This document shows positions 43,616-54,237 of a stretch of DNA of 64,000 nt, one piece after another (the first letter of the stretch is position 1; the number at the start of each line of letters is the position of its first letter). The stretch comes from Tritrichomonas musculus (Eukaryota > Parabasalia > Tritrichomonadida > Tritrichomonadidae). The stretch is from positions 434,001 to 498,000 of the forward strand of contig JAPFFF010000057.1 of NCBI GenBank assembly GCA_039105265.1, in the 5' to 3' direction. Below the pieces are notes generated by a model that did no database searches, was not told where the DNA came from, and saw only the letters and a program-made list of their open reading frames with translations. A program made the translations under genes and the position numbers.

Positions 43616-44374
43616 ATTAATTTTTTTTTAATTTATGAAAGATTTTTATATCTACGTTGATGAAATAATTTATTTATGTTTTTTTTTATAATATAAAGAA
43701 TATAATTTAAATTACTTTTAAAACACAAACTGTTAAATCATTAAAATATTTTTTTTTTTTTTTTTTTGAAGATACCATTATAATATAAGGCGTTTACAAA
43801 AAAATCCACATGTCCTAAAATTCATTCCTATTTGTGGAAAAAGTTTTCAATTGTATACGTGTATATCAATTTTTATTAATCACAGAATTTATAATAAAAG
43901 ACAGATGATGTGAAAATTAAAATTCGCCTTTCTAAGCCAAAAATTTTTTACTAATAAAAAACGTTCTCATAAAATAAAGCGAGTGTAATTATTTTCCAAT
44001 GTATATAATATAATGTGTATTATTTAAAATAAATTATTTTCAAACTTTGAAATTATATTCATAACGAGATAAATATATTTGAAAATAGTTGAGGTACATT
44101 TTTATAAAACAATTTTTCTTAACGACGCATCTTAGAATTTTGATTCACATTTCAAAACATCGAACTTTTTGTTATTTGTCGCACGTAAGAAAAAAATTTT
44201 CATAACAACAATAATTTTCATCAAACAATATTTATTGGTACTAATTTCATTAAATTTGAAATTTAAAATACTAAAAATAAAATTCAATTTTTTTTATCTT
44301 ATTGAAAAACATAAAAATTCAATTTTTTAAAATGAGACGATTTATATCAATTTTTTTATTTTAATTTCAAGACA
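43616..44374. other. Intergenic, nothing recognised
   Basis: AT-rich DNA with a T homopolymer of about 20 bp near 43748-43767. No coding signal. Confidence 0.5.
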
Positions 44375-45830
44375 ATGCCTCCAGTAACAATGTTTAAAAA
44401 GCAAGGTACTCTCGATGAGTACGAAGGGGAACTCAAAGGAAAAGAATTCTTTAGAATGATGAAATATTTTTCAAATAAAGCATTATTATTTTTCACAATA
44501 TTTTTTGCGGTTTTAGCGGGTGTTATGCCATTATTTATGAACATTTTTATGGGTGATATGGTAAATATCATGGCAGATGGAACAGATTTTATGAATAGAT
44601 TTAAACCAATTATTTATAAATTAATTGGATTCACAATTGGTCAATTTCTCGTTATGGGCATCAATATGCAGCTCAGATTCACTTCTAATCCAAGTTTTAT
44701 GAGAGATATGAGACGAAATCTTTTTCATGCATTTCTTGAAAAAGATATAGAATACTATGATAGGGTTCCAACAGGTATTATGGTTGGTCGTATATCACAA
44801 GATGTAACATTAGTTCATGAAATATTTATTGATAAAATGTGTACAGCCTTACAAATGCTTGCTCAATCATTCGGAGGCGTTATTTTATCTTTATATTCAA
44901 ACAAAGCCAAAACTCGGATACCAGCCAGGAGATTTATTTGTTATTCTTATGTCTTTATCATTTGCCACTTTAGGCATCAGTTCAGCATTAACATTATCTG
45001 ATGATTACAAAAAGACAACAATATCTGCTGCAAAACTCCTCGATATCATTGAAACGCCACCAAAAGTCGATCGAAAGAAAGGTAACTCACCTTCAGAAGG
45101 AGTCAAAGGAAAGATAGAATTTCGAGATGTGACATTTAAATATGCTACAGCAAAAACCAACGCAGTAGAACATTTAAGCTTTGTTATAAATCCCGGTGAA
45201 ACTGTTGCATTTGTGGGTGAAAGTGGATGCGGGAAATCTACAACATTACAATTGATCCAAAGATTCTATGAAGTCGACAGTGGAACGATTTTACTTGATG
45301 ACATTGACATGAAAACTTTGTCCCCAGTATATATTCGTTCTCAAATTTCAATCGTTCCACAAAGTCCAGTACTTTTTTCAATGAGTGTTCTTGACAATAT
45401 CAGGTATGCAAATCCATCTAATTATTCAGATCAAGAAACATGTGAAGCAGCTAGAATTGGAAACGCCCATAACTTCATCATGGAGATGCCAAATAATTAC
45501 AGATCAGAAGTGCAACAGACTTCTCTAAGTGGTGGTCAAAAACAGAGAATTTGCATTTCAAGAGCAATTTTGGCAAACACTCCAATTCTTCTTCTCGATG
45601 AAGCAACTGCTGCACTTGATACTGAATCAGAGAGATTGGTACAGCAGTCGTTGGAAAACTTCAGACATGGAAAAACTGCTATTCTTGTCGCACATAGGCT
45701 TGCAACTGTTATTAATTCTGATAGAATTCTTGTTTTTAATGAAGGAAGAATTGCTGAAGAAGGAACACATAAAGAATTAATCAAAAAAGGTGGAATTTAC
45801 GCTGATCTGGTTAAATATCAACTTCAGTAA
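44375..45830 (+). pseudogene. ABC exporter (ABCB-type half transporter) with internal deletion
   Basis: The first frame (44375 to about 44920) encodes the N-terminal tail, two membrane helices (LFFTIFFAVLAGVMPLFMNI and LIGFTIGQFLVMG) and the EKDIEYYDRVPTGIMVGRIS coupling region. It then shifts frame near 44910-44930, and helices 3-5 are largely missing. A second frame continues LGYQPGDLFVILMSLSFATL and a complete nucleotide-binding domain: Walker A GESGCGKSTT, Q-loop, LSGGQKQR signature, ILLLDEATAALD Walker B and VAHRLATV switch, to 45830. With the membrane domain gutted it is unlikely to transport. The NBD half might still be made from an internal Met. Family normally exports lipids, peptides or drugs. 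Confidence 0.85.
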
Positions 45831-46016
45831 TATCTTTAATTTAATTTTTGACTTAAAATTAGATATTAAAAGTTAAATTAAGTGTCAATATTAGTTTTTT
45901 GATATGAATAGTTTTTTCAATGGAAATTATTATAAAAAATAATGAATTTTTCTTTTTTTGGTTTTAAAGGCTCTTTATTTTTTAAATAAACTTTTAAAAT
46001 CGATAAATACAATTCT

Positions 46017-46330
46017 ATGAGTTTTTTCAATCAAATTCATCAAAGACAAATTGAAGAAAGAGAAGAAGAAAATAAATTTCATCATTTTAGACTACGTGAT
46101 CATTATAATCATCATTGAAATCATTATGATCATGGCCATCATCATTTTAAATCATTTGGTGGTATTAATGAAAAAACCCAAAATGATCAACCAAATTCAA
46201 AATCACAAGAAATCATTTTCATCTTTGTAATCAAAAACAATTTGGATTTCAACAACATTTCCAAGGAGGAAATTGTCAAAATAATTTTGAAGGACATCAC
46301 CATGATCATCATCATCATTTTCGCCATTAA
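46017..46330 (+). pseudogene. Histidine-rich small protein remnant
   Basis: ATG 46017 opens MSFFNQIHQRQIEEREEENK, then HHFRLRDHYNHH followed by a stop, and NHYDHGHHHFKSFGG in the same frame. Further on another frame reads FGFQQHFQGGNCQNNFEGHH, then HDHHHHFRH and a stop at 46330. One internal stop and one frameshift. The original protein was short and His-rich; metal binding is a guess. Confidence 0.5.
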
Positions 46331-46396
46331 AAAAGATTCAAAAATCAAAATGTTATATTTTATATATATTCATTTCTTTAAAAATAAAATCGATTG

Positions 46397-46741
46397 TTAT
46401 ATATAAGCAACATATGCATTATCAACAATATAGTCTTCTGTAATTTTTGGTAAAAAAGCTACCACTTTTCCTTTCCCTCCTAATATCATTTCCATCTCTG
46501 CCCAATTCCATAATCGATCCCATTTGTCATACTCTGCTTTTGCTTCATTCTCAAAGGTCATACTTCTCTCTTTAGAAGCTACTTCATGAATAAGAAAACT
46601 AATTCCTCCTACTCCATTCTTACCTTTCATTTTCCTTATCCAATATATTGCATCTTATTTTGGATCCTGTTGTTTAAAATATTTATTTAATTTTTCTAAG
46701 TCACCTTTAATAGATTCATGGAAAAAATAAGTTATTCCACT
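46397..46741 (-). pseudogene. Unknown gene remnant with two similar segments
   Basis: Open from 46741 except for one in-frame stop at about 46655. The first segment GITYFFHESIKGDLEKLNKY and the second GISFLIHEVASKERSMTFEN look like successive repeat units, ending with NWAEMEMILGGKGKVVAFLP. No start codon for the whole; a 77-residue product from the Met at 46630 is possible. Family not recognised. Confidence 0.45.
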
Positions 46742-46810
46742 CTAAATTATATTCAATATCTTTTAAATCTCCTGTACCTAATATTTTATGTATTTTTAAT
46801 ATTCATTTCC

Positions 46811-46925
46811 ATCTTTTCCCAGTCTCCAAAGGGAGCCTGGTGTACAACGATTACCGTATCTGAAGTCGAAAGCCCCAAAATCCAGCCAAACCGAGCTGAG
46901 CGTAGCGAACATGGATTGCTTGAGA
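46811..46925. other. GC-richer island of unknown origin
   Basis: About 115 bp of balanced composition (GGGAGCCTGGTGTACAACG, CCGAGCTGAGCGTAGCGAAC) in AT-rich DNA. The GAGCTGAGCGTAGCGAA part resembles the GAGGCTGAGCGAAGCGAA core of the MITE at 57671-58003. No inverted repeats or coding proof. Confidence 0.4.
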
Positions 46926-47081
46926 ATGTTAATTATACTTTTCAAAATCGAGCACTCCAATTGTTTTTAATAAATAACTAGTTTATTATTCAAAATTCTG
47001 AAAAGTTGTATTCGTTAACAAAATCGACAATGAAAAGAATGCAAGCATTCAAAATTCAATGAATAACATTGCCACTTTTAT

Positions 47082-47564
47082 TTCATTTTTGAATATGAAG
47101 ATGAGAAATCATTCATCGATCTCATATTATATAAATGAAAAATCGGGGAACAGGCACTTGAATTGATGCAAATCAAGCACGATGAAAGCAGCAGCAACGA
47201 AGACCAAGAAAAAAAGATCATGAAACAACGTGCAAGCAAAATAAAGGAAGAAATCAAGAAAAAATACAAAGACATAGTTTTAAGCTAAACCTTGATTGAT
47301 GCATCAAACAACGAAGCCATTTCCAATGCACTAAATTCAACTTTATTTAACAGCATCGATCCTGTAAAACCAGATGAAGTTTATTCTGTTTGTTTGATTG
47401 CGAAAAAAAAATGAAATTCTTTTAAGACCCAAATTTCCTTCATTTTTGATAAACAATCAAATTCAGACGAAAGCGGTTTGAATTTTATTGTCCTATTTTC
47501 AATGTGTAATCATCGGATTCACACAAAATGTATCGTTGACGATCAAAATGAATGGAATATTTAA
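47082..47564 (+). pseudogene. UBR-type E3 ubiquitin ligase fragment
   Basis: One frame spans the whole piece with three in-frame stops and no frameshift. Segments: QALELMQIKHDESSSNEDQE, KKIMKQRASKIKEEIKKKYK, SNALNSTLFNSIDPVKPDEV and SMCNHRIHTKCIVDD. The EALEEMQ-type helix, the basic RAxKIKEE helix and the CNHxIHxxC pattern resemble the region before and in the RING of UBR1-like N-recognins in trichomonads. Both ends of the large parent gene are absent. The RING cysteine pair is degraded (VCLIAKKK). A decayed fragment; the family call is moderately confident. Confidence 0.5.
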
Positions 47565-47662
47565 GTTTTGAATACTTTATTGAACCAAATGCTTTTAATC
47601 AATATCTCTCACTAGTAAAAATATCAATTCAATCAAAAACTACTAATTTAAATAAAAATTCT

Positions 47663-50600
47663 TTATTGAGTTAATTTCTTTAGGTAATCTTCTTTTGTCA
47701 AATTCGAAATAAAATAGTATGATGATTTGTTAATATCCAAGACATTTTCTTTATTTTTATTTCGATGTTCATAATTCAAATCGTCTTCTTTAAACAATTT
47801 TCTAATTATATCTGTATTTTTGTATCTTACACAAACCATCAAAGGTGTCTCTCCTTGACTATCCAATGAATTGATGTTGATTAACTTAAGATCAAATATT
47901 TTATCAAAAATTTTTGAATCTTTTAATTTTGCAGCCAAATGAAGATATGTCGATGAAACATCAGTCGTTGTATAGCCATTAATTTCTTCAGAAATATGAA
48001 TGCGCATTAAAAGATTTATTTTTTTGGTGTCAATTAAAGTTTTTACGAATTCTAGAGATAAAGAGTTAATTGCATACTGAAGAGGATATTCACCAAATTT
48101 ATCTTCTGAATTAGGATCAGCGCCATGCTTCAACAAATAATCAACAACTTCTTTGAGATTTTTAGCAGAAGGAGAAAGAGTCGTGAAATAAGATTTGCCA
48201 TTTGGCAAAGGTTTTGAAAAGTTAATTTGATGCTTACTATCGTGTTCTATTAATAAGTCCAACAAATTTGTTGAAACAAATTCAGAATTTGATAATAACT
48301 GACCAAATGCAACATTTATTTCACTTTTGTCTGGATCAAAATTCTGGTTATCAAAAATAGCTTGAATTACTTCTTTATTATTATATTTGGAGGAAACAAC
48401 AAGAAGTGATTCATTGTGTAGATGGATATTGACATCATTGTTGATTACTGGCAATAAAATATTCAAAATATTAACATTATTCATTGATGCTGCAGTAAAA
48501 ATGGCAGCAATGATTTGGGATTTGTTTTGGTCAAACGATTGATGTTTGATGATCTTTGAAACTTTTTCACTATCATTATTTTTGACGGCACGAATTAATG
48601 TTGTTTCTAATATATAGCATGGAATCGTTGATTTAAATGGCTTTATATTTGTAATTGATGAATCTTTTTTGAAACCAGTTGTAGTTGTGCCAAAGCCTGT
48701 AGTTGTAGTTGTGCCAAAGCCTGTAGTTGAACTTGTGCCAAAGCCTGTAGTTGAACTTGTACCAAAGCCTGTAGTTGAACTTGTGCCAAAGCCTGTAGTT
48801 GAACTTGTGCCAAAGCCTGTAGTTGTAGTTGTGCCAAAGCCTGTAGTTGGACTTGTACCAAAGCCTGTTGTTGTAGTTGTGCCAAAGCCGTTAGTTGAAC
48901 TTGTGCCAAAACTACCAAAGGAAAAACCAATAATTGTCTTTGGTGCAGTTGCTGGGAAAGAAAAACTTGGTGGTTTAGGTATATTAAAAGTATTGTTTTT
49001 ATTTTCTACGTTATTTTCATTGCTGATCATAAAGTTTACGTTCAAATCTTTCAATGAATATAATATGCTTGAAGTTGTTTTGCCGGAAAGATAGAATGCA
49101 TAGTCAAGATTACTTTCCTTTGGATCAAAAGATTTATTGTTCACAATGAGTTCAACTATATCGGTAAAGTTTTTTTCAGAGGCAATCGTTAAAGCTGTTT
49201 GATTTAAGTAATTTCTTGCGTTTATTTCAACTTTACTTGATTGAATTAGAAGTTTGGTAATTTCCAAATTTCCTTTTTCAATGGAAACCATCAATGGAGT
49301 ATTTCCACTATCACTTGAAAATGTATTAATATTAACATTTTCACACTTTAATAACTTTTCTGCAAGTTCTTTTTGACCTGCTTCGCAAGCATATGTCAGG
49401 AGGGTGTAATTATTACCACTGCAATTGTAATCAATGTTCTCAATATTATAAAGCTTTTGGATCACATCTGGAGCTGACGATTTATAGTCTGAAAAGTTTC
49501 TTGATAGCAATTCAAGAACAAGTTTTAATGCTCCGTTAAATTGCCAAAGTTGTGATTGGATGTTTTCTGCATAAAAATCATAGAATAAATTAATCATTTC
49601 CATGTTGAAAAGAGAAAAGGCTGCAATAAGGGGAGTCTCATCATTAGCACGCAAAGATGGATTTATTCCAGATATTGAAAGAAGTCTCTTCACGATATCA
49701 ATGTTTTTATTTTTAACTGCCATATACAAGGCTGTCCCTTTGCTTGACATTTTATTAATAAAATATGGAGATTCGTCATGAGTGAGGACAAGTTCGACCA
49801 TTTCAATATCATTCAATTTAACAGCTTCAAAAAGCAAATTATCATATGGAACATTGTTTTGCAAAATAAATTCAACAACATCTTTGTTTTTGTTTTTCAT
49901 TGTTTCATATAAATAGCTCTCAAGAAATACATCTTTGATTTCTTCATCGGCAATATTATAAAGCATTTCAAATATTGATTTATTAATTGTTGAAAGATCA
50001 GATTTTTTGTTAACAATCATTCGAAAATTAATAAAAACTTTTTTATCTATTAAATATTTGCATATTTCAACAGATTCTTGACGTGCTGCATAAATAAAAG
50101 GAAGAGTAAAATCAATTTTCAATTTTTTTTCAATAATCAAATCAGTAATTTTTTTACAGGCTTTGATATTGTTAAATGCGCATGCAAAAGAAAGAAATGA
50201 ATCATCTGACTTTTTGGGACAATCGTCAATAATAATTTGGTTGCCAAGTCTTTGCATCAAGAATTCGAAGATATCTGTTCCTTTCTTATATATTGATAGT
50301 TTTATGAGGTCTCTAACATCTTCATTTAAAAAGTGATAATGCTGTATGAATGGATACATTAATGAGTATTCAATAATACTTGTGTCTTCGTGAATTAATG
50401 AAATTGCAAAAATATCTTTAAAATATATGTCATTTATATTTAATGATGCATATAATTTAAAGATTGAAAGGTTTCCAAAAGAAACTGAATCTTCAAAATT
50501 AATAACTTCCAATGGATTATTTACCAGTATTCTTTTATAATCATTGAATATGAGACTGAATATTAATTCAGTCAATGTATAAAAGCCTGATTTGGTAGAT

Positions 50601-52687
50601 ATTTTAATGATATCCATTATTTCTTTGTTTGTCAAAATGTTCATATATAATCCACTTTTAATCATAAAATCGATTAATGAAATGTTGCATTCTTCAAACA
50701 AAAACAAAAATAATTTAGTATCATCAAAATTCGGTGAACTGCATGTATTAGCTAAAATGCAATTAAAAAGATTATTATTGTGTCTCCTAATTGCTGGAAC
50801 AATTGGATGAAGTCCATTGGAACCCCAAGTATTTGATTCTTTTCTTGAAAAAGTATAATGATTGAACTTTTCTTTGGGATCAATTGATAGTTTAGGTAAT
50901 GCAGGCTGAAAAAAATTATTGTCAATATTAGCTTTCAAATTTTTTAAACTTATATTTTTATTACTAGCACTTGAGCCCCATGGTAATGATTGGGACTCAA
51001 AACTTTGATTCACACATTCCATTATTTCGTTATTTTCACCAAATACAGCATAAGTAAATGTTTTATCAGCAATTGATACCTTTTTATCTAATAAATATTT
51101 GAAACATTTTATTGATCCATATGCAGCTGCATAATTAAGGAGGCTTGTGGATCCATTTTCAACAAAAGACTCAAAAATATTATATGGAACATTGTTAAAT
51201 ATCATAAAATGACCACTTGGAGTATTTGATTTCAATTCATCAACATCATCTCGTCTTATTGCTGATGTAATTTGATCATCAGGCTCTCCACTCTCTCTCA
51301 TTGCTTTGAATTTGTCTGTATTTGATGGAAAATACTTGTCAAATAGATTCTCACCACTATAACTAAGTTTGCTATGAAAGAAACTTGGTTTTAAATGCTT
51401 TATTTCCATTAATTCCGGCCAAAACCAAATTAATGCATTATTTCTACTGATAGAATCTAATTTTTGCTCTATTTTAATCAAGTACCTATTTACGAAATTG
51501 AATGGTTCCATGTCTTTGCCTTTTTGAAGTGATTCATCCTCAAATGAGAGCCTTCTATAAATAACTTCAGCTATTTCTTCACTTGAAATGAATCCTTTTT
51601 GGGACAATCTGTAAATAAAAGCACAGTTAGGTAAAGTACTTCCAATTTCATTCATCAACTTTTGAATTAAAAAAGGAATCAAGACTTTGAGGTTATTGTC
51701 ATCAGATTTGCTCTGGTCAAGCAATTCAATTAAATTCATTAGAAATGGATGCAAACGTGTGTCTATATTAATAACATGAATAATGCAAGCAACCATTTCT
51801 TTAACATTGTCTTCTGAATGAGACCAAATGGAATCAATCAATTTATCTTTGATTGATTCTGCACTTGAATGTTGCCTATTAAATAAGCATTGAAAAAGTT
51901 CTTCAACACTTTCAATTCTGTCTTTTTTATTATTCAGGCATTGAACTGAAAATTCATAATAATTATTAAATTCATTAATTTTTTCCAAAAGACAATTTAT
52001 TTTTAAATCTTCTGATATTTTTTTGAGAATGGCCACATTTTGGGTAGTAATCTTAATTGATTTAAAACTGAAAAAATCGCAAATTATTGAAAATTCATTA
52101 TTTTCATCTGGAAAATCATAGGTATAGCTTGATGAAAATGAATAATTACAAGCACCTGACGATTTTATGCCAATATTGCTGCAGCTGTAATTGTTTTTTT
52201 TTGTTGAAATTTTATATAATAAATAATTACACCTGAAAAAAGAGATAAAGGAATAGTTACTTATTGATAAAACAAATTTTTCATTCTCGTTATCAAATGA
52301 TGGAAAATTATTTATTTTTAAAATATTTACAAATTTTTGGAGAAAACTATATTCATATTTAAAAATGATAACTTTTTTCCCTGAATATAGATTCTCGATT
52401 TTTTCCATCGTATTGTAATCATCTGAAACATTAATCTTAAATTCAGAATAATTTGAATCGCTATCAATCAAAGAAGATAAAACTGAACTTGATTTTTTAA
52501 TTAAATTGGTATTAAAACTATATGATCGCTTTGATGTAGTTATTTTAAAAGATTTTGAAAGAAAATTGAAAGGATCAAATTTGAGATCAAATAAATTAAT
52601 TTCACGTGGTTCTTCCTTTGATATATTTTCATTGATATTGAATCCTATTGAAAAACTGTTTGGACTTGTAAATGGGAAACCAAACAT
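47663..52687 (-). CDS. Giant ankyrin-repeat protein with FG-repeat tract
   Basis: 1674 residues in one uninterrupted frame. Residues about 25-130 resemble a BTB-like domain (SFKITTSKRSYSFNTNLIKK). Residues about 260-560 are DUF3447-like (FWPELMEIKHL, LLNYAAAYGSIKCFKYLLDK). From about 640 to 1210 run many ankyrin repeats (ALYMAVKNKNIDIVKRLLS, NTPLMVSIEKGNLEITKLLI). Residues about 1245-1345 are an FG-rich, S/T-rich tract of GFGTSSTT or GFGTTTTT units with about a dozen FG dipeptides. Ankyrin repeats resume (about 1350-1650) to the C-terminus. FG tracts are typical of nucleoporins and form permeability phases; in an ankyrin protein they are unusual. No signal peptide or membrane segment. ATG 52687 begins MFGFPFTSPN, itself FG-like. 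Confidence 0.85.
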   Translation of the reverse strand: MFGFPFTSPNSFSIGFNINENISKEEPREINLFDLKFDPFNFLSKSFKITTSKRSYSFNTNLIKKSSSVLSSLIDSDSNYSEFKINVSDDYNTMEKIENLYSGKKVIIFKYEYSFLQKFVNILKINNFPSFDNENEKFVLSISNYSFISFFRCNYLLYKISTKKNNYSCSNIGIKSSGACNYSFSSSYTYDFPDENNEFSIICDFFSFKSIKITTQNVAILKKISEDLKINCLLEKINEFNNYYEFSVQCLNNKKDRIESVEELFQCLFNRQHSSAESIKDKLIDSIWSHSEDNVKEMVACIIHVINIDTRLHPFLMNLIELLDQSKSDDNNLKVLIPFLIQKLMNEIGSTLPNCAFIYRLSQKGFISSEEIAEVIYRRLSFEDESLQKGKDMEPFNFVNRYLIKIEQKLDSISRNNALIWFWPELMEIKHLKPSFFHSKLSYSGENLFDKYFPSNTDKFKAMRESGEPDDQITSAIRRDDVDELKSNTPSGHFMIFNNVPYNIFESFVENGSTSLLNYAAAYGSIKCFKYLLDKKVSIADKTFTYAVFGENNEIMECVNQSFESQSLPWGSSASNKNISLKNLKANIDNNFFQPALPKLSIDPKEKFNHYTFSRKESNTWGSNGLHPIVPAIRRHNNNLFNCILANTCSSPNFDDTKLFLFLFEECNISLIDFMIKSGLYMNILTNKEIMDIIKISTKSGFYTLTELIFSLIFNDYKRILVNNPLEVINFEDSVSFGNLSIFKLYASLNINDIYFKDIFAISLIHEDTSIIEYSLMYPFIQHYHFLNEDVRDLIKLSIYKKGTDIFEFLMQRLGNQIIIDDCPKKSDDSFLSFACAFNNIKACKKITDLIIEKKLKIDFTLPFIYAARQESVEICKYLIDKKVFINFRMIVNKKSDLSTINKSIFEMLYNIADEEIKDVFLESYLYETMKNKNKDVVEFILQNNVPYDNLLFEAVKLNDIEMVELVLTHDESPYFINKMSSKGTALYMAVKNKNIDIVKRLLSISGINPSLRANDETPLIAAFSLFNMEMINLFYDFYAENIQSQLWQFNGALKLVLELLSRNFSDYKSSAPDVIQKLYNIENIDYNCSGNNYTLLTYACEAGQKELAEKLLKCENVNINTFSSDSGNTPLMVSIEKGNLEITKLLIQSSKVEINARNYLNQTALTIASEKNFTDIVELIVNNKSFDPKESNLDYAFYLSGKTTSSILYSLKDLNVNFMISNENNVENKNNTFNIPKPPSFSFPATAPKTIIGFSFGSFGTSSTNGFGTTTTTGFGTSPTTGFGTTTTTGFGTSSTTGFGTSSTTGFGTSSTTGFGTSSTTGFGTTTTTGFGTTTTGFKKDSSITNIKPFKSTIPCYILETTLIRAVKNNDSEKVSKIIKHQSFDQNKSQIIAAIFTAASMNNVNILNILLPVINNDVNIHLHNESLLVVSSKYNNKEVIQAIFDNQNFDPDKSEINVAFGQLLSNSEFVSTNLLDLLIEHDSKHQINFSKPLPNGKSYFTTLSPSAKNLKEVVDYLLKHGADPNSEDKFGEYPLQYAINSLSLEFVKTLIDTKKINLLMRIHISEEINGYTTTDVSSTYLHLAAKLKDSKIFDKIFDLKLININSLDSQGETPLMVCVRYKNTDIIRKLFKEDDLNYEHRNKNKENVLDINKSSYYFISNLTKEDYLKKLTQ
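48672..48910 (-). repeat. 24-30-bp minisatellite coding FG repeats
   Basis: About nine tandem units of CCAAAGCCTGTAGTTGAACT or CCAAAGCCTGTAGTTGTAGT type on the plus strand, mostly 24 or 30 bp long, so all in frame. They encode GFGTSSTT and GFGTTTTT on the minus strand. Two unit types alternate, which suggests growth by unequal exchange. Confidence 0.9.
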
Positions 52688-53198
52688 ATTAGAATTTAAG
52701 TATTAACGTCTTTTTTATTAAAAAAAACCGTCAGGTTAATTTAATTAAATACAAAATTGTTTCAAGGAACATTCAAACAAATTCGTATATATATATATAT
52801 CAATCTAGAATTAATATATTTTTTCAACAAATGGACTATTCGTAATCATGTTATTTATATGATAAATTATTTTTTAAAAATAAAAATATTGAAATAAACA
52901 TTTTTAAATAATTAAAAATGTTTTAACTCTTTTTGAATTTTAAAACAAATACATACCAATTTTTTTTCTTCATAACTAATATATAGTAGATATTTAATAT
53001 ATGATATTTCGACCTGTTTTATAGAACAATTAAAATATATGAATAAAAAATTGTATCAATTATAAATTGTCTAAATATAGTCAAGAATTAAAACAAGTAT
53101 CCATGATTTCATTTTTGACCTTCTATTTATCATAAATAATTTAAATAAGAACTCAAAAAGTTGTTTGAATAAAAGTTATTTAATAGTGAGAGAAGTAA
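52688..53198. other. Intergenic, nothing recognised
   Basis: AT-rich DNA with a short TA microsatellite near 52785-52800. No coding signal. Confidence 0.5.
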
Positions 53199-53924
53199 CT
53201 ACCAAAACTTCAAACGAGATGACCAGCTCTTCTTCTGAAGCTTTGTACTTAAATCTGGATAATCAAGATATTCATCGAGAGCGTTGTTGAAAATCATTCC
53301 CTTTGGTGTAATTGCTTTTGGTAATGGTGGGATTTGTACAAGAGTTGGGCAGGATGTAAAGCTGTTTATATCTTCCAAGAAAGGTTTGCCTGCTTCCTGG
53401 CTCTGTTTCTTTTCTGTGATACTTGTAATGCCAGTTGATTGTGCGATTTTGAGGATTCTTGTTTTTCTAATTAAATCTTGAATTTCTGTGGCCCATTTCT
53501 TGAGTGAAGGTGGATTTTCAACATTTTCTGAAGAAATTATTTTCAATGCTGTATTTATATAATTCTTTGCACGTTCAATAAGACCAAGTGATTTATCACT
53601 CGAGACTGTAGGAACATCTGCAATGTAAAAAACTTTCAAAGATCGCCATATGTTTAAAAGTGCATCAATTGCTCGATCATTTTCATATTTAGTTTTAATT
53701 TCAGTAATCCTAAGGTATGTTCTACTTGCTAAATCGGCCTTTTGTGTTGGTTTGTTTAATGCTGAAAGTAAGATTCTTGAACGTTCAAGTGTAACGATGT
53801 AAGCGTTCCAATCTAGGAATTCATCAATTGTCTTTAATTCTTCACTTTCACCTTTTGATGCAATGCTTCGAATAGTTTGTCTTGCTGAGTGAGCTTCCAT
53901 AATTAATTTATCAAATAATTTCAT
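53199..53924 (-). CDS. SRP68-like protein (short)
   Basis: 241 residues, helical. ELKTIDEFLDWNAYIVTLER resembles the SRP68 stretch that ends in a TIERN-type helix. LGLIERAKNYINTALKII resembles its TPR-like helices. The C-terminal GMIFNNALDEYLDYPDLS followed by SSRLKFW resembles the SRP72-binding tail (FFDLALN, then YPDL/FPPL and a GxxGRLFGW-type end). SRP68 binds SRP72 and 7S RNA in the signal recognition particle. The usual length is above 500 residues, so this would be a minimal or partial form. Gene-like codon use, an overlapping TCACAATG initiator/start and no breaks suggest that it is expressed. Confidence 0.5.
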   Translation of the reverse strand: MKLFDKLIMEAHSARQTIRSIASKGESEELKTIDEFLDWNAYIVTLERSRILLSALNKPTQKADLASRTYLRITEIKTKYENDRAIDALLNIWRSLKVFYIADVPTVSSDKSLGLIERAKNYINTALKIISSENVENPPSLKKWATEIQDLIRKTRILKIAQSTGITSITEKKQSQEAGKPFLEDINSFTSCPTLVQIPPLPKAITPKGMIFNNALDEYLDYPDLSTKLQKKSWSSRLKFW

Positions 53925-53929
53925 TGTGA
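53923..53929 (-). promoter_or_regulatory. Initiator overlapping the start codon
   Basis: TCACAAT on the minus strand overlaps the ATG (TCACAATG), fitting TCA-Y-W with a near-absent 5' leader, as seen in trichomonad genes. Confidence 0.6.
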
Positions 53930-54237
53930 ACTGAGCTTCATGCGACGATCAAATAAACTTAAAATTAAATTCATAAATTAATCATTTAGGATTGGGCAAA
54001 ATGCAATCTTTTTCTCATATTGTGGTGGATTTAATATTCCAATAACAATAATGCTCTTTTTCTGTATATCAAAAATTGAGAGAATATCACAAAATTTTGA
54101 AAGAAACATCAAATCAACAAAATTCTAAAATACTAAGCATGTATACATAAATAGGCACCAAAACAATACAACAATGCATTGAAAACTTTTTCAATAGATT
54201 TATTCAATTTCCAGTCAATAAAATCTGTAATAATCAT

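Noticed and set aside
46718-46981. 87-codon plus frame with SPKGAWCTTITVSEVESPKI
   Set aside because: First half is A/T-driven hydrophobic sequence and the second is an orphan GC-richer island; no family and no support.
48669-49094. Plus-strand frame with VVPKPVVELVPKPVV repeats
   Set aside because: It is the antisense of the FG-coding minisatellite in the giant ankyrin gene, which is open for 1674 codons on the other strand.
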